Shown in pieces: positions 18,959 through 27,714 of a stretch of 64,000 nucleotides of DNA; within the stretch, counting starts at the first letter, position 1; the number at the start of each line of letters is the position of its first letter. Below the pieces are notes generated by a model. It saw only the letters and a program-made list of their open reading frames with translations, was not told the DNA's origin and searched no databases. The stretch is from Rhodocyclaceae bacterium. GTDB taxonomy: Bacteria; Pseudomonadota; Gammaproteobacteria; Burkholderiales; Usitatibacteraceae. The stretch is taken from assembly GCA_020247395.1 (NCBI GenBank), contig JADCJC010000045.1:1-64000 (forward strand), written 5' to 3'. The translations under genes and the position numbers were made by a program.

Positions 18959-19165
18959 ATGCGTGGACAGTTATTGGGGTTTACCGGGGTCTGTTCGACC
19001 TGCAGAGCGACGGCCGTCGCAACTCATCGTTCGACAATTCAAGTGGCCGCACGGGCACCCGCGTCGCGGAATCAGCCGGCCCGAATCGCAAACGCAATTT
19101 CCAGCGGAGTAGCTACACCTACGTTTTCCTCCTTTCCCCGCCCCGGAGCGATTCCCCAACACTAA
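18959..19165 (+). CDS. Possible 68-residue leader ORF
   Basis: The ATG is preceded at ideal distance by a strong Shine-Dalgarno sequence (GGAGG plus five bases). The frame ends 18 bases before the lipoprotein gene, whose own start has only a weak site. The peptide is arginine-, alanine- and serine-rich with one CSTC motif and resembles no family I know. It may be a translated leader that couples translation to the lipoprotein gene, or a chance frame. Confidence is low. Confidence 0.3.
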   Translation: MRGQLLGFTGVCSTCRATAVATHRSTIQVAARAPASRNQPARIANAISSGVATPTFSSFPRPGAIPQH

Positions 19166-19183
19166 CGATCAACGGCGACTTTC

Positions 19184-20080
19184 ATGAAATCAATTGAAAA
19201 ATTTGCACTCGCAGTTTCACTAGCCTTGTTTTTGTCCGGTTGCTCATCACTTCGTAACGGCGGAGCTCCGCCTGATTTACCGGGTGACGACTCGGACTTT
19301 CAAGAACTCGCCAAAGCCTACAGCGTCGAAAAATTTGTAAACGCTGCCAAAGACTCCAGCTCAACACCAGCCACTCGCAATGCGTTGATTGTCGGCCGCA
19401 TGGCGTTGATCGACACCAACTTCCGGAAATGGACCTCCGACGTTAGGCGCGATCGGCGGCATGGCGATGCCGCGGTCGACTTGACCTTGGTAGGACTCGG
19501 CATAGCAGGCACCGCAACCGCAGCCGTACGATCTAAAACGAATCTTGCAGCAGCAATTGCAGGAATCGCGGCGGGCAAAGCCATCATCGACAAAAACTAT
19601 TACTTCGAGAAAACGCTGCCCGCGCTGTTTGAAGCCATGGAGGCTAGCCGACTTACCGTACAGAAAAAGATACGTCAGGGCATGGCAGAAGATTTAGACG
19701 AGTACCCGATTCTCCAGGCCAAGCAAGATCTTGATGAATACATGGAAGCGGGAAATTTTGACGCAGCGATCGCAAAAGTCGGCGAGGTCGCTGCAACGGC
19801 AAAGGGAAATGCCCAGGCCGCAATTGCCGTCCTTCCAGACGTCACGCCCGACGACGTAGCCCTCCGAACGAAGCTGCGAAAGACCATACAAACACTGCCA
19901 GCCGAGAAGATAGACAGTGCGAAAAAGGTAATCGCGAAATACGATGCCAATGAGCCCGCCGCACAAGATATCGACGGGGCTCGCAGTTCGCTAATGAAAC
20001 TGTACAAGGCCAACAAATCACCAGAAAAAATGAAAGCACTAGTCGCTGCACTAGCCAGCGAAAAAATCGACGTCAAGTAG
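19184..20080 (+). CDS. Putative lipoprotein of unknown function
   Basis: The 298-residue product has a lipoprotein signal peptide with an LSGC lipobox, so Cys20 would be acylated. The mature part is helical and charged. A glycine/alanine-rich stretch at about residues 102-132 (LGIAGTATAAV, AAAIAGIAAGKAI) could pack as a hairpin or short membrane segment. The C-terminal half is alanine/lysine-rich with several short helices. No family is recognised. It heads a rightward run of four genes (19184-22299) and may anchor a complex in the envelope. Confidence 0.7.
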   Translation: MKSIEKFALAVSLALFLSGCSSLRNGGAPPDLPGDDSDFQELAKAYSVEKFVNAAKDSSSTPATRNALIVGRMALIDTNFRKWTSDVRRDRRHGDAAVDLTLVGLGIAGTATAAVRSKTNLAAAIAGIAAGKAIIDKNYYFEKTLPALFEAMEASRLTVQKKIRQGMAEDLDEYPILQAKQDLDEYMEAGNFDAAIAKVGEVAATAKGNAQAAIAVLPDVTPDDVALRTKLRKTIQTLPAEKIDSAKKVIAKYDANEPAAQDIDGARSSLMKLYKANKSPEKMKALVAALASEKIDVK

Positions 20081-20108
20081 TCCCCCAACCAGACACCGAG
20101 GATAGTTC

Positions 20109-20399
20109 ATGGAAACTTATATCCAAGAGATTCCGGGCGAGCGAACGATCGCACAGATTGAAAATGCAATCGCTTATGAAGAGCAGGACCCTGCACATTT
20201 TTTGAAATCCGCGATTTCCTACCATAACAGCAAATTCACAAACCTCGCAACGTTCGAGACATTGGCTGACACGGCCGATCCGGGACAATTCAAGCTGCAG
20301 CTCGCCTCGGCGCCCCCGCCGGCAGGTTTCGCCAAAGTTTGGGAGGGCCCAATGATCGTCTCCGGTACCAACACGATGGTTGCCGCATATCGGCAATAG
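20109..20399 (+). CDS. Small protein of unknown function
   Basis: A 96-residue soluble protein starting at an ATG with GAGG nine bases upstream, 28 bases after the lipoprotein gene. The N-terminal half is acidic and helical (GERTIAQIENAIAYEEQ). The C-terminal half contains a proline-rich turn (ASAPPPAGF) and ends in a predicted strand. No family is recognised. Its place inside the cluster suggests a partner of the lipoprotein or the membrane protein. Confidence 0.6.
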   Translation: METYIQEIPGERTIAQIENAIAYEEQDPAHFLKSAISYHNSKFTNLATFETLADTADPGQFKLQLASAPPPAGFAKVWEGPMIVSGTNTMVAAYRQ

Positions 20400-20537
20400 A
20401 AAAGCGAAGCATCCAACTATCTCGAAGTAGTTTTGAGTGAAGGTGGACGGTACGCAGCAGCCATTGAATCAACGAATCGGCGCCGGACATCTTCTCCATG
20501 TCTAATTTGCCGTATAGATATCTAGCAGGAGGCGCAA

Positions 20538-21362
20538 ATGGACGCAGCCACACAACCCGCAACAGCTCTTCTCGGAACGATCTCAGCGATGAGTTCGTTT
20601 CTACTAAATTATGCTGTTGCGCTTGCCGCCACCGGCACCTTAGCGATGGCACTTGTTGAAGCGTGGAAAGCAATTTTTAGAAGCCGGGAATACTTCAACA
20701 TGAATCTAGTATATGAGTGGATCGCAACTGCAGCGCCACCTAGTTCGCCAGATGGGTTCCACGACAAAGTCTTCAGCCAGCTTATTCATTTGACGACCGG
20801 TAAGCCGCTCGTGGAGGGTCGAGCGCTCGGCTCGATCGCTCGGCCACGCCTTTACAAACGAGTCCTGATTCAATCGGAATACGTCCTCTTCGCACTCGAT
20901 ATCGATCGACTCATGGGGCAGATACAAAGCGCAGCAGACGCTGCTATCAGCAACCCTCAACGATTTCCTGAACTATATGAATTCTTGACGCGAAACGCGC
21001 TGGGGGATGACGCTCCTGCCTGGAAAAAATCCGCTGCAAAGCCTCGCCCCGAAAACGCCTCTCCAGAAGAAATTAAGGCAATTGCAGATCGCTTCGCGAT
21101 GCTAAACAAATTCGTCAAGCGCGAGCTTGACGGCCTCCAACTTCGCGCGAACTACGCGTGGGCGCGGTGGAACCAGGGTTTTTCGGTATCGATGGGCACG
21201 GCAATTTTGTTTGGCTCTCTTCTCTATACGCATTCGACAGGAGATTCATTCGGCGCGTTCGCATTGGTCAAGATTTTTATCCTCTCCTTGGTCGGCGGGA
21301 TGATTGCTCCCGTCGCAAAGGACTTGGTAAGTGCGCTTCAGAAGGTCAAGTCAGGTGGCTAG
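20538..21362 (+). CDS. Three-helix membrane protein of unknown function
   Basis: The 274-residue protein has one hydrophobic helix near the N-terminus (about 20-46) and a C-terminal helical pair (about 217-232 and 239-259). These flank a soluble, charged domain of roughly 165 residues. AGGAGG sits just upstream of the ATG. No family is recognised. The next gene overlaps its end, so its product is likely made in step with the hydrolase. The layout, a soluble core held by helices on both sides, recalls membrane-anchored effector or sensor proteins, but this is only a structural analogy. Confidence 0.65.
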   Translation: MDAATQPATALLGTISAMSSFLLNYAVALAATGTLAMALVEAWKAIFRSREYFNMNLVYEWIATAAPPSSPDGFHDKVFSQLIHLTTGKPLVEGRALGSIARPRLYKRVLIQSEYVLFALDIDRLMGQIQSAADAAISNPQRFPELYEFLTRNALGDDAPAWKKSAAKPRPENASPEEIKAIADRFAMLNKFVKRELDGLQLRANYAWARWNQGFSVSMGTAILFGSLLYTHSTGDSFGAFALVKIFILSLVGGMIAPVAKDLVSALQKVKSGG

Positions 21363-22299
21363 ATTCTCCGAAAGTGACGTCCCATCCTCGTATGCGCCAG
21401 GCAGAAAGTATTGGCTACGAACCGCTAACGAGGGTGGCAACCTTCGTGCCGCGGTAGAAGAGACTCGGTCCTCAGGCGGCATTGCGTTCAACGAGCGTGA
21501 AATCATTATTCTCATTCACGGTTATAACAACCACTACGGGGAGGCAGTTCAAGCCTATGTCGGTCTCAGATCGCGCCAGTATGATCTCAACAAAGAGGCA
21601 ATTCGACCGCCCGACTTAGAATCCGAGCTAGGCGACCTACACTGGCCAGGGGACGTCGATTGGCAGGAGCTGGATCGCCTTGATTTTCTGTGTTACCCGA
21701 AGTCGCTTAACGTTGCCAAAGTTGCTGCACAACGCCTCGCGGCATTTATTGAACAACAGCCCAGCCTACTTACAGTCAATTTCATTGCGCACTCGATGGG
21801 TTGCCGCCTTACGTTAGAAACCATCGACCTACTGCGCCATGAATCAAACGTAAAGGTAGGCAGAGTATGCTTGATGGCGGCAGCGGTACCACAATTCAAA
21901 GTGCGCGTGGGCGGAGCACTTGCTCTTGCCATTTCACACGCCGAACGGGTGAAAGTGCTTTATTCGCCGAACGACTTGGTACTCAAGTATGCCTTTCCGC
22001 CTGGGCAAACGATCGCTGGCGGCGATGAAGGATTTTTTCCGATGGCACTCGGTCGAGATCGGCCCCCACCAGATACCGCGGGGATTAGCTCGGATCCTGT
22101 CCTCGTGCCGGGTGCTGGCCACAGCGACTATTGGGGATGCCGGGACAGCAACGCTTCAATTGAATCGATGAGGGCTGTATCGTCATTCTTCGAGTTCAGC
22201 ACGGCTCCCCGATTGATCGACAGACGAGCGATTGACGAAAGGAATATGCTGCCGGAAAGACGGTCGAACCTTTCAATCAGACAAATTGGCCAAGACTAA
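21355..22299 (+). CDS. Alpha/beta hydrolase, DUF900-like esterase
   Basis: A serine hydrolase of about 314 residues. The motifs are in order: oxyanion loop IILIHGYNNHYG, a LHWPGD block, nucleophile elbow AHSMG (Ser147 from the GTG), probable acid YSPNDLV (Asp207) and histidine GAGHSDYW (His256). This pattern matches DUF900/lipase-like hydrolases. I prefer the GTG at 21355, which overlaps the preceding stop by eight bases with AAGG upstream; an ATG at 21331 would overlap by 32. Tight overlap indicates translational coupling to the membrane protein. The substrate, perhaps a lipid or acyl ester, is unknown. Confidence 0.75.
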   Translation: MARFSESDVPSSYAPGRKYWLRTANEGGNLRAAVEETRSSGGIAFNEREIIILIHGYNNHYGEAVQAYVGLRSRQYDLNKEAIRPPDLESELGDLHWPGDVDWQELDRLDFLCYPKSLNVAKVAAQRLAAFIEQQPSLLTVNFIAHSMGCRLTLETIDLLRHESNVKVGRVCLMAAAVPQFKVRVGGALALAISHAERVKVLYSPNDLVLKYAFPPGQTIAGGDEGFFPMALGRDRPPPDTAGISSDPVLVPGAGHSDYWGCRDSNASIESMRAVSSFFEFSTAPRLIDRRAIDERNMLPERRSNLSIRQIGQD

Positions 22300-22474
22300 T
22301 GTGTGAGTCAAGGGAAATCCAATCGCGGCACCCTTTTACTCAACACTCAAAAATCACCGACGTGTGCCGCCCCACGAGCGCTGCCAAAACAAATCGACCC
22401 TGACACTCATGGCACTCGCAGTGCGGACGCTGGGGGAATGCTTCTTTTTTTACAAAGAGAACAGGCAGCGAGAT

Positions 22475-22693
22475 TCAATTCGAGCCTGGAACCTTTGATT
22501 CCGCATCGGCAAAATCTGTTTCGACAAAATACTCTGCCTTACAGCGCGGACACTCATGCCGCTGCAACCCGTCTTTTAGTTCGACGAAAATCGTGCGAAC
22601 GCCGCACCAGCGACACGCCTCTGGTTGATCAGACATGAGGTAAATCACTGCGTCGGCATCACTCGAGGCCAATTTCATCGCCACATGTTTCAA
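22475..22693 (-). CDS. Small zinc-ribbon protein
   Basis: A 72-residue protein with two CxxC knuckles (Cys27/Cys30 and Cys48/Cys51), the spacing of a zinc ribbon. The start is a TTG that overlaps the stop of the DUF3883 gene (TTGA) and has GGGAGG five bases upstream; ATG at 22678 is the alternative. It is the last gene of a leftward three-gene unit with the NACHT protein and the DUF3883 nuclease. It may bind nucleic acid or stabilise its neighbour. Confidence 0.7.
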   Translation of the reverse strand: MKHVAMKLASSDADAVIYLMSDQPEACRWCGVRTIFVELKDGLQRHECPRCKAEYFVETDFADAESKVPGSN

Positions 22694-23538
22694 GAGAACC
22701 TCCCAATGTAGGTTACTGGATCGAGAACACAGTGCCGCTCAACAGCGCCGGGTAAATCAAACATCTTCGGTTGTTTGCGAAACTCAAATAGGCGATACAA
22801 ATGAAACGCCTCATTGTGATCCTTTGAAAACGCCAACTCATTCCGCGTGATGAAAAACGGTGTCTCTTTTCCCCAAGCTGTCGTCTTCACCTCGATGAAG
22901 CGTGGCGCGCCGTTCACTTCAAACGATTCAACATCGAAGCCCAACCCATCGCCGCGCGTTGCCGCGGAGTGCTCGACTTTTTCAGCGAGCTTTTTCTGCC
23001 CCGCATCGTGCAAGCGGCGTTGCTCGAACTGGACGACAAATTCTTCGCCCGCCTTTCCTAGCGAGCTATTCCGCGCTTCACGATCTATGTAGTCACGCTT
23101 GAGTTGCGGGTTGTTGGCGGCGAAGTAAGGCGCTCGCTTCTGTTGGGCCGAGGACTGCAGGCGTGGTCGATCTACCATCACATCAGCAATTGACTGGACC
23201 AACGGCACCACCGCAGGTTGGCCTGAGGCCACTTCCGCCGCAAGGTCAAACTTGCGATCCGCCATCATGCGTTCGGCGACTACTTCGGCGAGCAGGCCCT
23301 GATAGTTGCCTCTCGGCTTGTAGCCAGCGATGTACTGCCAACCGTGCTCAATCAAGATCGCGCTGATGTTCTGGTGCTTGAGCTCGACCGCTGCTTCGGT
23401 GCGATTGTTCAGCTTCCGGAGAAGCGCTTTCCGGTGTGTAGTCTTGTTGTAGGCCTGCCCAGCCTGCTCCAACAGCCACATGTGCAGATAGTCTGCGACG
23501 GTGGCTTCTACTTCTTCGCGGGACCAAGATGTGGGCAT
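22690..23538 (-). CDS. DUF3883 domain protein, nuclease-like
   Basis: The 282-residue protein has a helical N-terminal region (1-140). A C-terminal DUF3883 domain follows, in which the PD-(D/E)xK core can be read: a helix with GKAGEEF (about 161-167), Asp202 in GFDVESF and Glu216-x-Lys218 in FIEVKTT. DUF3883 domains often accompany restriction and phage-defence systems and are predicted endonucleases. It follows the NACHT gene by 65 bases and overlaps the zinc-ribbon gene by four. Catalysis is inferred from the motif only. Confidence 0.8.
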   Translation of the reverse strand: MPTSWSREEVEATVADYLHMWLLEQAGQAYNKTTHRKALLRKLNNRTEAAVELKHQNISAILIEHGWQYIAGYKPRGNYQGLLAEVVAERMMADRKFDLAAEVASGQPAVVPLVQSIADVMVDRPRLQSSAQQKRAPYFAANNPQLKRDYIDREARNSSLGKAGEEFVVQFEQRRLHDAGQKKLAEKVEHSAATRGDGLGFDVESFEVNGAPRFIEVKTTAWGKETPFFITRNELAFSKDHNEAFHLYRLFEFRKQPKMFDLPGAVERHCVLDPVTYIGRFS

Positions 23539-23603
23539 ATGGCGTTGGCGGGCTTACCTAGAATGATAATGCGTCAGAAAATCTACCCCTGCCCTTAAAG
23601 TAG

Positions 23604-26009
23604 TCACGCTGGCGGCTGTTCATAGTCAGCGTCAACCACCTCAAGCTCGCCGTTCCTATACTCAAGCAAAACGGACCCGAACTCGCTCATCAATTGGTGC
23701 TTGTATGGCTCAACTTTTGCATCAAGGCGATCACATATTGCCTTTGCCTTGGCGCGCTCGTTGCTAGAAAGTGGGCGCACGGCATGGGCCAGATAGCACC
23801 CGAGTGATATAGCCGCAAGTAACTTGCCGCTCTTCACCTTGACTTTCGGCAGCAGCTTTTCGACCTCCTCAATATCACCAGATTCGATAAGGCCAACCAT
23901 CAGCCAAAAGGCTCGACGCTCATGAGCGTCGTCACCCGCGATGCCAGGATCTATTGCAGTCCAAGGCACCAATTCGTCGAGGTTCTGCTTTAAGTGCGAA
24001 AGAGCAGTCGAATCGCGGGCATACATATACAGGGTAAAGAAATGTGCCAAAGGATAACGACCCTTTGGGTCAATTTCATCGAGAACTGACTCCTGACTAA
24101 CTGAAAGTGCGTCTACAACCCATTGCCACGCTGCAACCTTTTGAGCTACGGGAGACAAATAACAAGCTTGAAGTGCCAAACCGATAGTAGTGGCAGCCTC
24201 AAAGAGCTTCTCTGGCGTTGATCCATTCACTGACTTCATAGCCGCTTCAAGCATTTCAATTCGCTCGGGGTTTTCGCCAAAATAGAAGATGAGTGCGCGT
24301 TTCCACCACTCTTCGCTGACTAGCGAATTGACAATAGCCGGTTCCTTAATGCCTCGCCCAGCAAAAAATTCTTGCAGCAAATGATGCCTAAATTCGATCT
24401 CCCCACCAAGCACACGAAACAGGCCAGACCGGTCAAAGATTTCACTCAACATTTGTTCGACGTCGGCTTCATGCCCTCTGGTCTCCAGTTCTCCCCGCGC
24501 AATCGCCTCAGCGTCCTTCCGCAACATAGACGTCTTTTTCGAGCTATGCATGGCAAACCCGATGCGGGTCAGCACAAAATCTTTCAAAGGTGCCTGATAC
24601 TGATGTTTCATTCCTTTGCGTTCATCCCACCTTCCCAACATCAACTCGGTGAACTTCTTAAATAGCTCGGTAATGTTCGCCGGAATATCCTGCTTCGTGT
24701 AATCAGTTGTAGCCGCAAAAACCGTAACAAGCAATGGATTCAACTCGATCCCGTGGATCTTTTCGAGCCTCCGCAAGAATTCCTGCGACTGCTGCGAGGT
24801 GATTGTCTTGTTGGCGGTCACCGTCTTGACTATCTTTTCTGCCTGCTTCCAGCCAATAGGTGCTACGCGGAATTCTTCGAAGGAATACATTTCGTGCCCT
24901 TCGCCAAGAGCCCGTACGGGACGTGAGGTAACAATCACCTGACACTTAGGAAACCGCGCGGAAAATTCCAAAAGTTGTCGGAGCACTGCACGGCGCCCCG
25001 TATCAGACGATATTTCATCTACCGCATCAACCATGAGCAGGACTTTGCCCTTGTCAAGGTCATCACCTGTAAATGATGACTTTGGACTATTGGTTAGTTC
25101 GCGAGCTTTTTCGTCGCAATACGCTACGATATCCGTGGGGCGCTCTCGCGAAAGTTCTACTGCCTTTAGCAGAATTGGAATTGTGTATTCCTCGTCAAGC
25201 GTCAGCCCCTTTCTAGCGCACTCCAGAGCGATGCGAAGCAATCCTGTGGACTTACCCATTCCCGCCTCTCCGACAAGAAGAACACGCCGAGCCTTCTTTG
25301 CGGTAACCGCCGAAAGCGGGAACTCTTCAAAAGAGGAAGTTTCCACGTACTTGCCACGAAATTTGCGCGTTTTCTTTACAGTGCGGTACAACTCGAGCAT
25401 CACAAACGCATCGTCTGCTGCCGCGCCCCCCAAAATTCCGTCTTGGCTCGCTGAACGGTCGTGCGCATCTCCAAGAACCATCTCTTCGATCGCACGAAAA
25501 TATGGGACAACATCTGCATCAATTCCTAGCCAAATCTCGGGCAGATGCTGGTCAATGCGGGGAATCAAATCATCCGCGTCAAGAAATTGGATATTGGGAC
25601 TTTTGACTTCATCCAGAATGTGCATCCTCGCTGCGTCGTTAATTTTTCCGCTTGCGCAAAGAACTGCTTTCTGCGGCCGGACCTTGTTCCTATCTGCGAC
25701 GAACACCACGAAGGTTTCTAAAGCGGTTCGCATCTGTGTGACAGCATCGACCAAGTTGCTTGAAGCCTTACTTGCAAGGTTTAAGTTGCCCTTTTTTGTC
25801 TGAACGGCAACTACTGCCGATAGACCGAGCCGATCCTGCTCGACAAACACAGCGTCTTTACCATGCTCATTTGGTCCACATAGGTCGCGGCCGTCGCGAA
25901 AACCCAAGCGAAGAAAGAGGGGGCGGACTACCTTGTCTCGGAAGTCGTCTTCCGAAAGCGACCTCACGTGCCTCTCCTTTTTGAATCGCGAGATATTTTC
26001 TACTTTCAT
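23604..26009 (-). CDS. Nuclease-NACHT NTPase fusion, bNACHT/Avs-like
   Basis: The 801-residue protein combines three parts. Residues 20-150 form a restriction-endonuclease-like domain with Mrr-type motif spacing (LFLRLGF, Asp52 in GKDAVF, Gln70-x-Lys72 in VAVQTKKG). Residues 240-460 form a NACHT P-loop NTPase with Walker A GEAGMGKST (247-255), Walker B LLMVDAVDE (324-332) and a sensor-like TSRP (361-364). A winged-helix-type motif FRHHLLQEFFAG (540-551) follows, then a helical C-terminal region (560-801) that may sense a trigger. Bacterial NACHT proteins with nuclease ends act in anti-phage abortive defence. Substrate and trigger here are unknown. Confidence 0.82.
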   Translation of the reverse strand: MKVENISRFKKERHVRSLSEDDFRDKVVRPLFLRLGFRDGRDLCGPNEHGKDAVFVEQDRLGLSAVVAVQTKKGNLNLASKASSNLVDAVTQMRTALETFVVFVADRNKVRPQKAVLCASGKINDAARMHILDEVKSPNIQFLDADDLIPRIDQHLPEIWLGIDADVVPYFRAIEEMVLGDAHDRSASQDGILGGAAADDAFVMLELYRTVKKTRKFRGKYVETSSFEEFPLSAVTAKKARRVLLVGEAGMGKSTGLLRIALECARKGLTLDEEYTIPILLKAVELSRERPTDIVAYCDEKARELTNSPKSSFTGDDLDKGKVLLMVDAVDEISSDTGRRAVLRQLLEFSARFPKCQVIVTSRPVRALGEGHEMYSFEEFRVAPIGWKQAEKIVKTVTANKTITSQQSQEFLRRLEKIHGIELNPLLVTVFAATTDYTKQDIPANITELFKKFTELMLGRWDERKGMKHQYQAPLKDFVLTRIGFAMHSSKKTSMLRKDAEAIARGELETRGHEADVEQMLSEIFDRSGLFRVLGGEIEFRHHLLQEFFAGRGIKEPAIVNSLVSEEWWKRALIFYFGENPERIEMLEAAMKSVNGSTPEKLFEAATTIGLALQACYLSPVAQKVAAWQWVVDALSVSQESVLDEIDPKGRYPLAHFFTLYMYARDSTALSHLKQNLDELVPWTAIDPGIAGDDAHERRAFWLMVGLIESGDIEEVEKLLPKVKVKSGKLLAAISLGCYLAHAVRPLSSNERAKAKAICDRLDAKVEPYKHQLMSEFGSVLLEYRNGELEVVDADYEQPPA

Positions 26010-26081
26010 TTCAGAGCACTCACGTGTGGCAAATAGATATGAATCTTTAGAAAGCCGATGACAGAGGCTACCCCTGCGACA

Positions 26082-26111
26082 TCATGCCCCATACGGCACC
26101 CAAACATTCTT
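26082..26111 (-). repeat. Att-like repeat, copy B (ALDH16 3' end)
   Basis: These 30 bases are the last ten codons, including the stop, of the ALDH16 remnant. They differ from copy A at 27685-27714 by one base. Copy C is at 27114-27143. The three copies delimit the two small gene cassettes. Confidence 0.8.
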
Positions 26112-26264
26112 CACCTGCGTCGCTTCACGCAGCACTTCGTCCACGCTTGGCAATGCACCTGACGCACCACGCACCCACGTGCGTTTCATGTTTCCGGCGC
26201 TCGCCTTTTGCACAGCGGTTTGTCCTTCCTCGCTGCCCGCATACCAGACTGAATCCACGTCGTC
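26082..26264 (-). pseudogene. C-terminal remnant of an ALDH16 gene
   Basis: Read on the minus strand, this segment encodes 60 residues plus a stop that match, with few substitutions and one short deletion, the end of the ALDH16 protein at 27685-30180 (both end in KNVWVPYGA). The frame is intact but has no start, and similarity stops abruptly at about 26265. It is either the displaced native 3' end or a piece brought by incoming DNA. Confidence 0.85.
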
Positions 26265-26286
26265 GGAAAAAACTCCAGTACTGCAA

Positions 26287-26457
26287 CTATTTGGGGACAG
26301 ACCACGATTTGTCTGACGTCACGGCCAGCTTTACATTCCTAGCCAACGCATCTCGCTTCACTTCACGAATCGCTTTTCCCATCGCCGCACGAATTTGCGG
26401 CTCCGTTGGTGAGGTTACTTTGCGTCGACCGTTGCGAGCTTCAGGAGTCTTTGCCAT
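26287..26457 (-). CDS. 56-residue ORF overlapping the zeta-toxin gene, candidate antitoxin
   Basis: An ATG inside the last codons of the zeta-toxin gene opens a frame of 56 residues that runs 43 bases in overlap and then past the toxin stop. The product is basic and helical, with a block PQIRAAMGKAIREVKRDAL, and ends in DKSWSVPK. Its position, size and tight overlap are what one expects of a toxin partner, but I know no family for it. Confidence 0.5.
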   Translation of the reverse strand: MAKTPEARNGRRKVTSPTEPQIRAAMGKAIREVKRDALARNVKLAVTSDKSWSVPK

Positions 26458-27005
26458 TTCCGTTCCTCAAAAATTGATTCGTTCTTATCACTACCCTGCG
26501 CGACCAGCGCGGGCGTTTTGATTGCCGAATTGTCGTACACAATCCAATCGTCCACAAGTGGCCGATATCGGTAGATCAAATTTGCCAAAGAGCGAAAAAA
26601 TCTGCGTTCGATGACTTCGTCTGGAATTGAATGGCCGCCTTCCCGCACACGCGCTGCGACTCGGCGCCTGGCCAGTTGCACAGTCGGAAGAGCCACATAA
26701 ATCAAGCTCACGCGGTAGCCATCGGCCTGAGCGCCCGCGATCAACTTCGTGAATGCCTTGCTTGCGAGTGTTGTTTCGAACGCAAAACTGGCTTTCTGCG
26801 TGAGCAATGCGTCGATTCGCTTGAGCATGATGCGGCCAGCTTCAAACGCAACGGCTTCGGGCGCGAATGCAGAGAGCCCGGACGCAATACGATCTGCGTT
26901 CACGAATTCGGTGATTCCATAGGTTTCGGGGAGCAGATACTTTGAGACCGTCGTCTTGCCTGCGCCATTTGGGCCTGCGAGGATGACTAGGCGGGGTTTG
27001 GGCAT
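26415..27005 (-). CDS. Zeta toxin-like P-loop kinase
   Basis: The 196-residue protein has a P-loop ILAGPNGAGKTT at the N-terminus, an aspartate in VNADRI (about residue 38), FAFETTLAS and an arginine-rich LID-like segment (LARRRVAARV). These match the small zeta/PezT-type AAA kinases, which phosphorylate UDP-sugars in characterised toxins. The usual upstream antitoxin gene is absent; a 56-residue ORF overlaps its 3' end instead. It lies between two copies of the ALDH16 3' end. Confidence 0.82.
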   Translation of the reverse strand: MPKPRLVILAGPNGAGKTTVSKYLLPETYGITEFVNADRIASGLSAFAPEAVAFEAGRIMLKRIDALLTQKASFAFETTLASKAFTKLIAGAQADGYRVSLIYVALPTVQLARRRVAARVREGGHSIPDEVIERRFFRSLANLIYRYRPLVDDWIVYDNSAIKTPALVAQGSDKNESIFEERKWQRLLKLATVDAK

Positions 27006-27022
27006 CAGCGCAGTGACGAGCG

Positions 27023-27070
27023 AACTTGGGCCCCGCCGGGTTTGCCAAGATCGGCCGGGACGACAGTTTT
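27023..27070. repeat. Palindromic repeat, diverged copy
   Basis: It begins AACTTGGGCCCCG, has an imperfect central palindrome, and ends CGACAGTTTT, as do copies at 28543-28578 and 30228-30288. It lies just upstream of the zeta-toxin start, so it would fall in its leader or promoter region. Confidence 0.65.
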
Positions 27071-27113
27071 GAGAGCGTCGCTTGTTGCAAGCGGTTTCGC
27101 GACGTTTATGCGC

Positions 27114-27143
27114 TTAAGCCCCACACGGCACCCAAACATTCTT
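27114..27143 (-). repeat. Att-like repeat, copy C (ALDH16 3' end)
   Basis: These 30 bases encode KNVWVPCGA and a TAA stop on the minus strand, matching the last ten codons of ALDH16 with a few changes. Similarity ends at both sides. It separates the zeta-toxin cassette from the DUF4160/DUF2442 cassette. Confidence 0.75.
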
Positions 27144-27164
27144 CGAATTAAAGGCTCGTATTTT

Positions 27165-27651
<487 letters not shown>

Positions 27652-27684
27652 TGTTAAATGTTACCTTCAGTTTGCCAAAGGGGG

Positions 27685-27714
27685 TCAGGCCCCATACGGC
27701 ACCCAAACATTCTT
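27685..27714 (-). repeat. Att-like repeat, copy A (inside ALDH16)
   Basis: These are the last ten codons of the intact ALDH16 gene, repeated at 26082-26111 (one mismatch) and 27114-27143. Confidence 0.8.

Noticed and set aside
22300-22474. Terminator or fourth ALDH16-end copy at the left edge of the defence module
   Set aside because: A T-run at about 22442-22449 has no good stem before it, and no match to the 30-mer core was found.
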